Made by a program: the position numbers and the translations under genes. From Nitrosomonadales bacterium (GTDB lineage: Bacteria; Pseudomonadota; Gammaproteobacteria; Burkholderiales; Sulfuricellaceae), in the NCBI GenBank assembly GCA_003104895.1, contig PQAG01000031.1, positions 3,440 through 13,070 of the forward strand: a DNA stretch of 9,631 nt, in the 5' to 3' direction. How positions within the stretch are numbered: position 1 is the stretch's first letter; the number at the start of each line of letters is the position of its first letter. The notes under the pieces were generated by a model. That model had not been told where the DNA came from. It did no database searches and saw only the letters and a list, made by a program, of their open reading frames with translations. Of this stretch, positions 1-7,142 are shown one piece after another.

Positions 1-626
1 GCCACGTCCTCGATGATGTGCCCCGGCCTGTCCTTGATGACGCGCCGGCTGCCCACCTGGCCGGCAAGCCATTGCTGGTAAGTCAGCTCCACGCCTTCCT
101 GGCCGTTGTCGTCCACGCCGGTGAATCCCAGAACGTGCGCCGTCACGTCTCCGGCCGGGTAGTAGCGGCGGTAGCCGCGCTGCAGGAATACGCCCGGAAT
201 GCCCAGTTCCATGACCTTCGCAGCCTGCTCGGGCGGCAGGCCGCGCTTGAGATAGGCAAATTCCTTGCTGGTGTCGGCGAGACGCTTGTCGATTTCAGCC
301 TTGCTCATGTCCAGGAGTTTCGCCAGGCGCTGCTTTTTGTCCGCACTCAGTTCGATGCCCTGCGGGCTGGCCCAGACCGATTCGACCGGTGTGCTGATGG
401 CCAGCGGTTCGCCGTGGCGGTCGGTGATCATGCCGCGGTGGGCGGAGATTTCGATCACCCGGCTGTAGCGCGCATCGCCTTTCTGGACCAGGAAGTCGTT
501 GTTCAGCACCTGCAGGTAGAGCGAGCGCACCAGCAGCGCGGCAAACCACAGCAGCAGCAGGGCGAGCACCAGCCATGCCCGCCACAGCGGGAGCCGGACC
601 CGGAGCGCGCTGGAGGCCAGGCTCAT
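1..626 (-). CDS. ftsI: Peptidoglycan transpeptidase FtsI (PBP3), N-terminal part, runs off left edge
   Basis: FtsI is the septum-specific class B penicillin-binding protein. It is anchored in the inner membrane with its enzyme domain in the periplasm. The visible 208 residues begin MSLASSALRV and hold one membrane segment (about residues 17-37). The PBP dimerisation (pedestal) domain follows, with the family motif RGMITDRHG at 64-72 and RRYYPAG at 153-159 followed by HVLGFTGVDDNGQEGVE. The transpeptidase domain with its catalytic Ser motifs lies outside the window, so activity cannot be judged. The ATG overlaps the ftsL TGA (ATGA), and a GGAG lies 7 nt upstream, which fixes the start. Its place after ftsL in the dcw order mraZ-rsmH-ftsL-ftsI supports ftsI rather than another class B PBP. 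Confidence 0.95.
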   Translation of the reverse strand, partial: MSLASSALRVRLPLWRAWLVLALLLLWFAALLVRSLYLQVLNNDFLVQKGDARYSRVIEISAHRGMITDRHGEPLAISTPVESVWASPQGIELSADKKQRLAKLLDMSKAEIDKRLADTSKEFAYLKRGLPPEQAAKVMELGIPGVFLQRGYRRYYPAGDVTAHVLGFTGVDDNGQEGVELTYQQWLAGQVGSRRVIKDRPGHIIEDV

Positions 627-910
627 GGCGCGGCTCCGCGCACAGGCGGCTGGAGCGGAACAACCTGGATCTTGGCCGGGTCGGGCACGCGCATCTGCAG
701 ATAGCTCGAGGCGATTTTTTCAATCCGGGCATGCATGGCCCAGGTGCTTTGCTCGAGCTGCAGCTGCCCCCACTCCACTTCCATCTGTTTGGCCAGGGAC
801 TCTTCCTGCTGCAGATCGACGAACAGCTTGCGCGCCTTGTGCTGGGAAGTGACCACTCCCATGGCGCAGGCGATGGCGAGGATCATCAGCAGCAGGTTGA
901 GCTTGGCCAT
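623..910 (-). CDS. ftsL: Cell division protein FtsL
   Basis: A 95-residue bitopic membrane protein. FtsL is the partner of FtsB and FtsQ in the divisome and helps activate FtsWI. A short cytoplasmic start (MAK) is followed by a hydrophobic helix at about residues 4-21. The next stretch (about 22-65) is rich in Gln, Glu and Lys and fits the usual periplasmic coiled coil. The Pro-rich tail (VPDPAKIQVVPLQPPV) is typical of proteobacterial FtsL. Sequence conservation in this family is low, so the call rests on size, topology and position between rsmH and ftsI. The ATG shares one base with the rsmH stop (TGATG), and a GGAGG lies about 6 nt upstream. The stop overlaps the ftsI start, so translational coupling is likely. 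Confidence 0.93.
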   Translation of the reverse strand: MAKLNLLLMILAIACAMGVVTSQHKARKLFVDLQQEESLAKQMEVEWGQLQLEQSTWAMHARIEKIASSYLQMRVPDPAKIQVVPLQPPVRGAAP

Positions 911-1911
911 CACGCCTCCCCGCTGCGCTCGGCCACCCGCATCACGGCGCTGCGGCTGCGCGGGTTGGCGGCTACTTCGGCGGCTGATGGGCGCCGCGCC
1001 TTGCCTGCCAGAAAGAGGCGCGGCTGCGGAAGTTCGTTGGCGCGCACCGGCAGGCGGGAGGGAAGGGTGTCGCGATTGGCTTCGCCCTGCATGAAGCGCT
1101 TGACGATGCGGTCTTCCAGCGAATGGAAGCTGATGACCACCAGGCGTCCGTGAGGCGCGAGCAGATTCATGCACTGGGGAAGCACTAGCGACAGCTCCTC
1201 AAGTTCCTGATTGAGGAAAATCCGTATAGCCTGAAAGGTGCGCGTCGCCGGATCCTGGCCTGGCTCGCGCCGGGGAACCGCCTTTGCCACGACCTGGGCA
1301 AGTTGTCGTGTAGTAGCGAGAAGCCCTCCCTCTCGCGCCGCAACAAGCGCTCTTGCAATCTGTTTAGCAAACCGTTCTTCACCATAGCTTTTGATGACCT
1401 CCCTCAGTTCATCTTCCGGCACCTGCGCCAGCCATTCCGCCGCGGTTTGCCCCCTGCTTGTATCCATGCGCATGTCCAGCGGACCGTCGAAACGGAAACT
1501 GAAGCCGCGCTCTCCCTCATCCAGCTGGGGTGACGAAACACCCAGGTCCAGCAGGATGCCATCCACTTTTTTTATGCCCAGCTGCAGCAATGCCTGCTCC
1601 ATGCCGGCGAAGCTGCTGTGGCAGATGTGAAAACGCGGGTCCGTGATGGCCCGCGCCGTTTCGACTGCCGCCGGATCGCGGTCCAGCGCGATCAGCCTGC
1701 CTTCCTTGCCCAGTCTTTCCAGGATCAGGCGGCTATGCCCGCCCCGCCCGAAGGTGCCATCGATATAAATTCCCTTGGGCTGGATGTTCAATGCATCCAC
1801 GGCTTCCTCAAGCAGCACGGTGATGTGCCGGTTGATGCCAGGATCGCGCAGCGATTCTGCGCCCCCCTCGCCCGCTCGCGGGAGAGGGCCAGGGGAGAGG
1901 GGCTTGCTCAC
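910..1911 (-). CDS. rsmH: 16S rRNA (cytosine(1402)-N(4))-methyltransferase RsmH (MraW)
   Basis: RsmH uses S-adenosylmethionine to methylate N4 of C1402 in 16S rRNA, at the decoding site. With the GTG start used here it has 333 residues; E. coli RsmH has 313. Family motifs are DGTFGRGGHS (51-60, SAM site), DLGVSSPQLD (122-131), GPLDMRMD (143-150), ATRTFQAIRI (222-231) and ISFHSLEDRIVKRF (260-273), with the usual NPRSRSAVMRVAER near the C-terminus. The start is uncertain. There is no ATG in frame ahead of the conserved HITVLLEEA. The GTG at 1911-1909 overlaps the mraZ TGA as GTGA and has an AAGG 9 nt upstream, but it makes residues 3-17 a translation of the REP-like palindrome. A CTG at 1851-1849 would give 313 residues, but CTG is a rare start. 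Function is certain; the first about 20 residues are not. Confidence 0.95.
   Translation of the reverse strand: MSKPLSPGPLPRAGEGGAESLRDPGINRHITVLLEEAVDALNIQPKGIYIDGTFGRGGHSRLILERLGKEGRLIALDRDPAAVETARAITDPRFHICHSSFAGMEQALLQLGIKKVDGILLDLGVSSPQLDEGERGFSFRFDGPLDMRMDTSRGQTAAEWLAQVPEDELREVIKSYGEERFAKQIARALVAAREGGLLATTRQLAQVVAKAVPRREPGQDPATRTFQAIRIFLNQELEELSLVLPQCMNLLAPHGRLVVISFHSLEDRIVKRFMQGEANRDTLPSRLPVRANELPQPRLFLAGKARRPSAAEVAANPRSRSAVMRVAERSGEA
1865..1901. repeat. REP-like palindromic element at the mraZ/rsmH junction
   Basis: Near-perfect GC-rich inverted repeat: arms 1865-1875 and 1878-1888 match at 10 of 11 positions. A further copy of the GGGAGAGGG arm follows at 1893-1901. The pattern of CCCTC(T)CCCGC, a short loop and GCGGGAGAGGG plus a trailing G-rich arm resembles the dispersed extragenic palindromes common in proteobacterial genomes. 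Read in the rsmH frame it gives the Pro/Gly-rich peptide PLSPGPLPRAGEGG, familiar as translated REP sequence. It lies immediately after the mraZ stop, so the mRNA would carry a strong hairpin at the rsmH ribosome site. Genome-wide copy number cannot be seen from one window. Confidence 0.75.
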
Positions 1912-2354
1912 AGCGAGAAGCCTTCCAGTTCCGGCGGCATGCCGCCGTCGCGGAATACCAGCGCCTCGGCGAGCTGCTGGTTCCATTTTTCCTCGTCCCA
2001 CAATTCGAATTTGTTGCCCTGGCCCACCAGCACCACGCTTTTGTCCAGATTGGCGAACTGGCGCAAGGGAGTGGGGACCAGGATGCGCCCGGCGCTGTCC
2101 AGCTCGACATCGCTGGCGTTGCCGACCAGAAGGCGCTGCAGGCTGCGGGTTTGAGGATTGAAGCTGGACAGGCTGTTGAGCTTCTTCTCGATCGGCTCCC
2201 AGTCGGAAAGGGGGTAGATCAGCAGGCACTTGCTGGGATCGGCGGTGACGATGAGGCGGCCGGCGCAATAGGACTGAAGAAAATCGCGGTGCCTGGACGG
2301 CACTGCCAATCTTCCCTTGCTGTCCAGATTTAATGTTGCAACACCGCGAAACAT
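1908..2354 (-). CDS. mraZ: Transcriptional regulator MraZ
   Basis: MraZ is an AbrB-like DNA-binding protein that forms ring oligomers. In E. coli it represses its own dcw promoter. The 148 residues contain two tandem SpoVT/AbrB-type halves, each with the family signature: DSKGR at 11-15 and DSAGR at 86-90. The conserved opening MFRGV and the LVGQGNKFELWD segment (109-120) match the family closely. A longer reading from 2405 exists, but the ATG at 2354 is chosen. It gives the universal MFRG start, has AAGGGG just upstream, and leaves a leader containing the operator repeats. It is the first gene of the dcw cluster, and its stop overlaps the candidate rsmH GTG. The four repeats at 2391-2425 suggest autorepression. 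Confidence 0.96.
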   Translation of the reverse strand: MFRGVATLNLDSKGRLAVPSRHRDFLQSYCAGRLIVTADPSKCLLIYPLSDWEPIEKKLNSLSSFNPQTRSLQRLLVGNASDVELDSAGRILVPTPLRQFANLDKSVVLVGQGNKFELWDEEKWNQQLAEALVFRDGGMPPELEGFSL

Positions 2355-2390
2355 GGCGCCCCTTTGTGCTGTGGTTTGTGACCGGGTTCT

Positions 2391-2425
2391 CCCACAAAAA
2401 CCCACCTGTCACCACTTTTTCCCAC
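2391..2425 (-). promoter_or_regulatory. MraZ operator: four GTGGG-type repeats, 10-bp period
   Basis: On the minus strand four 5-mers occur at exact 10-bp steps: GTGGG (2425-2421), GTGGT (2415-2411), GTGGG (2405-2401) and GTGGG (2395-2391). MraZ is known to bind direct repeats of TGGGN separated by 5 nt near its own promoter. The array begins inside the predicted -10 box and continues across the start site into the mraZ leader. Bound MraZ would therefore block polymerase. The second unit is degenerate. Confidence 0.85.
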
Positions 2426-2452
2426 TATAGATAAAAAAACAGGCATGGTCAA
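2424..2452 (-). promoter_or_regulatory. Sigma70-type promoter of the mraZ/dcw operon
   Basis: On the minus strand TTGACC (2452-2447) and TATAGT (2429-2424) are separated by exactly 17 bp. Each box matches the consensus at 5 of 6 positions. Transcription would start near 2417, leaving a leader of about 60 nt before the mraZ ATG. The first operator repeat overlaps the -10 box by two bases. Confidence 0.8.
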
Positions 2453-2572
2453 GCGGAAAAACGGGTTTTTCTCTTACGCGACAAAGGCTTAGGCGCAAAA
2501 GGTAAACTAAAATTTATATGCTTTAGAAATAAGGGGATACGTAAAATAGTGAAAGTTGATTGTTAGGTTGAT

Positions 2573-2594
2573 GGGCGGGCTGGGGCGGGCTGGG
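2573..2594 (+). other. G-quadruplex-type G tract upstream of asmA
   Basis: Five runs of three or four G (2573-2575, 2577-2579, 2582-2585, 2587-2589, 2592-2594) are separated by loops of 1, 2, 1 and 2 nt. This satisfies the usual G3+N1-7 quadruplex pattern on the plus strand. It also reads as a tandem repeat of about 9-10 bp (TGGGCGGGC, TGGGGCGGGC, TGGG). It ends about 20 bp before the candidate -35 box of asmA. Folding and function are inference. Confidence 0.55.
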
Positions 2595-2615
2595 TGCGAA
2601 GCGGGAGACCGGCGC

Positions 2616-2644
2616 TTGTCTTTGCCCGGTGGCTGCGTTAAGGT
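2616..2644 (+). promoter_or_regulatory. Candidate asmA promoter (weak)
   Basis: TTGTCT (2616-2621) and TAAGGT (2639-2644) are separated by 17 bp. This would start transcription about 20-25 nt before the asmA ATG. Both boxes are imperfect and the spacing is the main support. A promoter in the AT-rich block further upstream is an alternative. Confidence 0.35.
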
Positions 2645-2674
2645 CCCCTTTGTCATTCTTTACATTTAGATCCA

Positions 2675-4864
2675 ATGAACCGCTACCTTAAATACGGCCT
2701 CACGGCAGTTGCCGGCATGGCGTTTCTCTTTGCTCTGTTGCTGGCGGCGGCGTCCCTGCTGCTCAATCCCAACGACTACAAGCCGCAGATCATCCAGCTG
2801 GTGAAAGACAAGAAGCAGCGCACGCTGACCCTGGCCGGAGATATCAGGCTGACCCTTTTCCCCAAGCTGGGGCTCGACCTGGGGCGCGCCTCCATCAGCG
2901 AATTCCAGTCAGACAAGGAATTTGCCGCCATCGAGAGCGCCCGCCTCTACCTGTCCTGGTGGCCCCTCCTGAAAAAGGAGCTGGTGGTGGACCAGGTGCG
3001 GGTGGAGGGCGTGCGTGCCAATCTGGTGCGTTTCAAGGATGGCACGACAAACTTTGACGATCTGCTGAAGAAGGAAGAGGAAGACAAGCAGATCAAATTC
3101 GATATAGACAGTGTGAAAGCCGGGAAAAGTGCGCTGTCCTTCAGGGATGAAATGGGCGGGCGCCAGTTTGCATTGAGTCAGATCGAACTCAAAACGGGCC
3201 GCCTGGCGAACGCCAGGCCAACCCAGGCGGAGCTTCGCTTCTACCTGCAGGGAGACAAGCCGGGCATCAAGGCGGATGTGAAGCTGGCAACGGAGCTGAC
3301 TTTCGATACCGATGCCAGGCGCTTTTCCGTGCGCGGCCTGAATCTCGAAATCCAGGGTGAAGCCGCCGGCCTGAGCAATCTGGCCGCGGGGATCAAGGGT
3401 GATCTGGCGTTCGAGCAGAACGCCGGTGCGCTGCTGGCGGAGAATCTGGCTGTGGCGTTGGCCGGGCGCAAAGGGACGGATGACGTCGATGTCAGGCTGC
3501 TCGCTCCGAAGATTCAGTGGTCGGCGGACAAGCTTGTAACGGACAAGATCGATCTGGTAGCCAAGGTCAAGCAGCCCAGGGGCGAAATGGGCCTGGTGGC
3601 AAATCTGTCCGCATTGACGGGCGACGGCCAGTCCTTCAGGGCCGGCATGCTGAACGTCGATCTGAGTCTCTCCCGGGAAGGGGGCGAGTACAAGGGCAAG
3701 CTGGCCTCGCCGGTCAGCGGCGATTTCAAGAAAAAGCGCTTTGCCCTGGGCGACATCAGGGCGCATCTCGCGGCAAACGATGAAAAGAGGCCCGCGGGCG
3801 GCATGAAGCTGGATATTAGCGGCTCTGCCGAGCTGGATATCGAGCGCCAGGATGTGGCGGCGAAGCTGGCCGCACGGCTCGACGAGAGCGCCATCAAGGC
3901 AAGCCTGGGCGCGAGCCCTCTCGCCAATCCGCATTTGCGCCTCGATGTGGATGTGGACCAGATCGATGTTGACCGCTACCTGCCGCCCAAGAAACAGGAA
4001 AGCCAATCCCAGCCTGATAAACCGCTGGATTTCACCGTGCTGAAGACGCTCAATTCCAGCGGCAGCGTGAAAATCGGCAGCCTCAAGCTGTATGGCGTCA
4101 AGGCCAGCAACGTCCGGCTTGAATTCAGGGCGGGCGACGGCAGGCTGGACGTGAGCCCGCTGGCCGCCAGCCTGTACCAGGGAACGGCCAGCGGCAGCCT
4201 GTCGCTGAATGCGGCAGGCCCTGCCGTGGCGGTGCGGCAGAACATTGCCGGCGTCAGCATCGGCCCATTGCTGAAAGATGCGCTCGACAAGGATGTGCTT
4301 GAAGGGCGGGGCAGCGTGAATATTGATGTCGCCGCCAATGGCAATGCCGTGAGTGCCATGAAAAAATCCCTGCAGGGGGCGGCTGCGCTGAACCTGCGCG
4401 ACGGCGCGGTGAAAGGGATCAACATTGCCGCTGCCTTGCGCGAGGCCAAATCCCGCATGGGGGCGCTGAAGGGGGAGAAGGTACAGGCCGCCAGCGCGCA
4501 GGAGCAAACCGATTTCACGGAGCTCACGGCCAGCTTCAGCATACAGCGCGGGGTGGCGCACAACGAAGACCTCGCGGCCAAATCCCCGCTGCTGCGTCTG
4601 GCCGGCAATGGCGACATCGATATCGGCGCCGAAAGACTGAATTATCTTGCCAGGGCCACGGTGGTGGGCACGCTGGAAGGGCAGGGCGGACGCGAGCTCG
4701 CGGCGCTCAGGGGGGTGACGGTGCCGGTGAGGGTCAGCGGCCCGTTCAAGGCGCCGCAGTATGCCCTCGATTTCAACGCCATGGCGGCAGAGGCCGCCAA
4801 GCAGGAAATCAGGAAACGCGCCGAAGACAAGCTGATGGAAGGCCTCAAAGGCCTGCTGCGCTAA
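2675..4864 (+). CDS. asmA: AsmA family protein (inner-membrane-anchored, periplasmic)
   Basis: AsmA-like proteins are anchored in the inner membrane with a long periplasmic part. They are linked to outer-membrane assembly and, by similarity to VPS13/bridge proteins, to phospholipid transfer between membranes. The 729 residues start with a membrane helix (about residues 8-31) followed by the family hallmark NPNDYKPQI. The pattern DIRLTLFPKLGLDLGRASI comes next. A long middle part is rich in beta-type alternation and lacks Cys. The C-terminal AsmA domain includes FTELTASFSIQRGVAHNEDL, the segment SPLLRLAGNGDIDIG, and VPVRVSGPFKAPQYALDF near the end. E. coli AsmA has 617 residues, so this one is somewhat longer. 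No clear Shine-Dalgarno site precedes the ATG. The TAA stop touches the mutY ATG, so the two genes probably share a transcript. A role in the envelope is likely; the exact lipid cargo is unknown. Confidence 0.93.
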   Translation: MNRYLKYGLTAVAGMAFLFALLLAAASLLLNPNDYKPQIIQLVKDKKQRTLTLAGDIRLTLFPKLGLDLGRASISEFQSDKEFAAIESARLYLSWWPLLKKELVVDQVRVEGVRANLVRFKDGTTNFDDLLKKEEEDKQIKFDIDSVKAGKSALSFRDEMGGRQFALSQIELKTGRLANARPTQAELRFYLQGDKPGIKADVKLATELTFDTDARRFSVRGLNLEIQGEAAGLSNLAAGIKGDLAFEQNAGALLAENLAVALAGRKGTDDVDVRLLAPKIQWSADKLVTDKIDLVAKVKQPRGEMGLVANLSALTGDGQSFRAGMLNVDLSLSREGGEYKGKLASPVSGDFKKKRFALGDIRAHLAANDEKRPAGGMKLDISGSAELDIERQDVAAKLAARLDESAIKASLGASPLANPHLRLDVDVDQIDVDRYLPPKKQESQSQPDKPLDFTVLKTLNSSGSVKIGSLKLYGVKASNVRLEFRAGDGRLDVSPLAASLYQGTASGSLSLNAAGPAVAVRQNIAGVSIGPLLKDALDKDVLEGRGSVNIDVAANGNAVSAMKKSLQGAAALNLRDGAVKGINIAAALREAKSRMGALKGEKVQAASAQEQTDFTELTASFSIQRGVAHNEDLAAKSPLLRLAGNGDIDIGAERLNYLARATVVGTLEGQGGRELAALRGVTVPVRVSGPFKAPQYALDFNAMAAEAAKQEIRKRAEDKLMEGLKGLLR

Positions 4865-5908
<1,044 letters not shown>

Positions 5909-5917
5909 TGGTGGCGC

Positions 5918-6280
5918 CTAGATGTAGGACTTCATCGAGCTGCGCTTGCCCGGTTTCTTCTTCTGGATCACCACGCCCTTGACCGCGTCCGGGCCTGAAA
6001 TCTGCTCGGTGGGATAGAGGTCGTTGAGGGCGCTCAGATACCATTTGTTGTCGCGGATCCGCAGCTGGCGGAAGGTGTATTCGTCCTTGTGATAGGCGAC
6101 TACGAAAGAGCCATCCTTGGCCAGGCCTTCCGGCTCGACCACGATGATGTCGCCATCCTCGAACTCGGGCAGCATGCTGTCGCCCAGCACCATCAGGGCG
6201 TAGGGCTCGGCGCTGGAGCAGGCGCTGGCTGCCTCGTCTTCAAGCGCGTTGTGAATGGGGATGGTTTTTCTGGTCTGCAT
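5918..6280 (-). CDS. Stand-alone S24 (LexA/UmuD-type) domain protein lacking the catalytic Lys
   Basis: 120 residues from the internal ATG at 6280. The fold is recognisable from YALMVLGDSMLPEFEDGD (27-44), where Ser35 matches the active Ser of LexA (S119) and UmuD (S60). It continues with the beta-strand segment DGSFVVAYHKDEYTFRQL (56-73). Aligned from Ser35, with one residue less before the DGD motif, Arg71 falls exactly where LexA has its catalytic Lys156 (LexA EVTVKRL, here EYTFRQL). Self-cleavage is therefore doubtful. There is no helix-turn-helix domain: only about 25 residues precede the S24 part. The tail is basic (IQKKKPGKRSSMKSYI). An ATG at 6340 would add 20 residues, but it lies at the candidate promoter and has no ribosome site. 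Possible roles are a UmuD-like accessory protein, a non-cleaving partner of LexA-type proteins, or something new. It lies between mutY and tatD on the opposite strand. Function is unknown. Confidence 0.85.
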   Translation of the reverse strand: MQTRKTIPIHNALEDEAASACSSAEPYALMVLGDSMLPEFEDGDIIVVEPEGLAKDGSFVVAYHKDEYTFRQLRIRDNKWYLSALNDLYPTEQISGPDAVKGVVIQKKKPGKRSSMKSYI

Positions 6281-6317
6281 GCTGGTGAAATCCTGAATCA
6301 ATGGGGGCGAAGCTGCA

Positions 6318-6345
6318 TTGTCGCACAGGCTAATCGCCATATAAT
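6318..6345 (+). promoter_or_regulatory. Promoter of the tatD-CDF-tcdA-mobA operon
   Basis: A perfect TATAAT -10 box lies at 6340-6345, with TTGTCG (6318-6323) 16 bp upstream as the -35. The start site would be near 6352, giving a leader of about 26 nt with no clear Shine-Dalgarno sequence before the tatD ATG. The -10 box shares bases with the predicted -10 of the opposing S24 promoter. Confidence 0.65.
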
Positions 6346-6369
6346 GGTGGCCATTTCAGTGTATTGCAA
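6341..6369 (-). promoter_or_regulatory. Candidate promoter of the S24 gene
   Basis: On the minus strand TTGCAA (6369-6364) and CATTAT (6346-6341) are separated by 17 bp, each matching consensus at 4 of 6 positions. Transcription would begin near 6334, downstream of the ATG at 6340. That supports the internal ATG at 6280 as the real start. The evidence is moderate only. Confidence 0.4.
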
Positions 6370-6377
6370 GCCTTGTC

Positions 6378-7142
6378 ATGTTGATTGATACTCACTGCCA
6401 CCTCGATGCCGCCGAGTTCGACCTGGATCGCGACCAGGTGGCGGCCGCCGCGCGCGCGGCAGGCGTCGAAATACAGATCGTGCCGGCGGTGGAAAAGGAT
6501 AATTTCGCGGCGGTGCTGGATTGCTGCAGGCGCTATCCCGGATGTTGTCCGGCGCTGGGCATTCACCCCATGTATGCCGATCGCGCTCAACCTGCGGACC
6601 TTGATGACCTGCGTGCCGCCGTGGCGCTTGAAAAGCCGGTGGCCATCGGTGAAATCGGTCTCGATTTCTTTGTGCCTGGTTATGACCCCGAAGCGCAGGA
6701 GTTTTATTTCACCGAACAGCTGAAAATCGCCCGGGATTCTGGCTTGCCGGTGCTGCTGCACATCCGCCGCGCGCAGGACCCGATCCTCAAGCACCTGCGC
6801 CGCATCCGGGTGCGCGGCGGCATCGCCCATGCCTTCAACGGCAGCCGCCAGCAGGCGGATGAATTCATCAAGCTGGGCTTCAGGCTGGGCTTCGGCGGCG
6901 CCATGACCTATCCGCGCGCCACCCGTCTGCGCGAACTGGCGGCAACCCTGCCGCTGGAAGCCATCGTGCTGGAAACCGATGCGCCGGACATGGCGCCGGC
7001 CTGGATAGGCAAGGCGCGCAACAGCCCCGAATACTTGCCGCAAATCGCGCAGGCCCTCGCGGAACTGCGCGGTATTGCGCTCGAGGAGGTGGCTCGCGTG
7101 ACGAGCGCCAATGCCCGCGCCGTTGTGAATAGGCTCCCATGA
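6378..7142 (+). CDS. TatD family metal-dependent hydrolase, YjjV-like
   Basis: TatD-family proteins are TIM-barrel metalloenzymes; characterised members act as Mg-dependent DNases, and YjjV-type members are less well defined. The 254 residues carry all the expected metal ligands: His6 and His8 in DTHCHLD, Glu92 in GEIGLDFF, His128 in LLHIRRAQD, His151 in IAHAFNGS and Asp201 in ETDAPDM. The segments FGGAMTYPRATRLRELA and ALGIHPMY resemble E. coli YjjV more than TatD or YcfH. Length is normal. It is the first gene of an operon of four, and its stop overlaps the start of the CDF gene (ATGA). The natural substrate is not evident from context. Confidence 0.93.
   Translation: MLIDTHCHLDAAEFDLDRDQVAAAARAAGVEIQIVPAVEKDNFAAVLDCCRRYPGCCPALGIHPMYADRAQPADLDDLRAAVALEKPVAIGEIGLDFFVPGYDPEAQEFYFTEQLKIARDSGLPVLLHIRRAQDPILKHLRRIRVRGGIAHAFNGSRQQADEFIKLGFRLGFGGAMTYPRATRLRELAATLPLEAIVLETDAPDMAPAWIGKARNSPEYLPQIAQALAELRGIALEEVARVTSANARAVVNRLP

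Larger units (their letters stand above)
2355..2674. other. Divergent intergenic region mraZ / asmA (320 bp), contents
   Basis: From left to right it holds the mraZ leader with its Shine-Dalgarno site, the four-unit operator and the dcw promoter. Next is an AT-rich block (about 2490-2570) that I cannot assign; it has several A/T runs but no -35/-10 pair I trust on either strand. Then come the G-rich tract (2573-2594) and a weak candidate asmA promoter (2616-2644). I see no small gene or structured RNA with confidence. Confidence 0.6.

Noticed and set aside
18..704. A 228-codon open frame on the plus strand opposite ftsI
   Set aside because: The minus strand encodes unmistakable FtsI motifs here. 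The plus frame has no family features and ends in low-complexity Gln/Pro/Arg-rich sequence.
2355..2405. A longer MraZ starting at 2405 (MGFCGRTRSQ)
   Set aside because: It would run through the operator and leader. The family begins at MFRG, and AAGGGG lies just upstream of the ATG at 2354.
4840..4854. AGGCCT CAA AGGCCT hairpin just before the asmA stop
   Set aside because: It is a 6-bp stem inside the coding sequence (GLKGL codons) with no T-tract, most likely chance. An effect on mutY translation cannot be excluded.
6281..6340. A 20-residue N-terminal extension of the S24 protein from the ATG at 6340
   Set aside because: There is no ribosome site upstream, the ATG sits in the shared promoter, and the predicted minus-strand start site lies downstream of it. 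It is kept as an alternative only.
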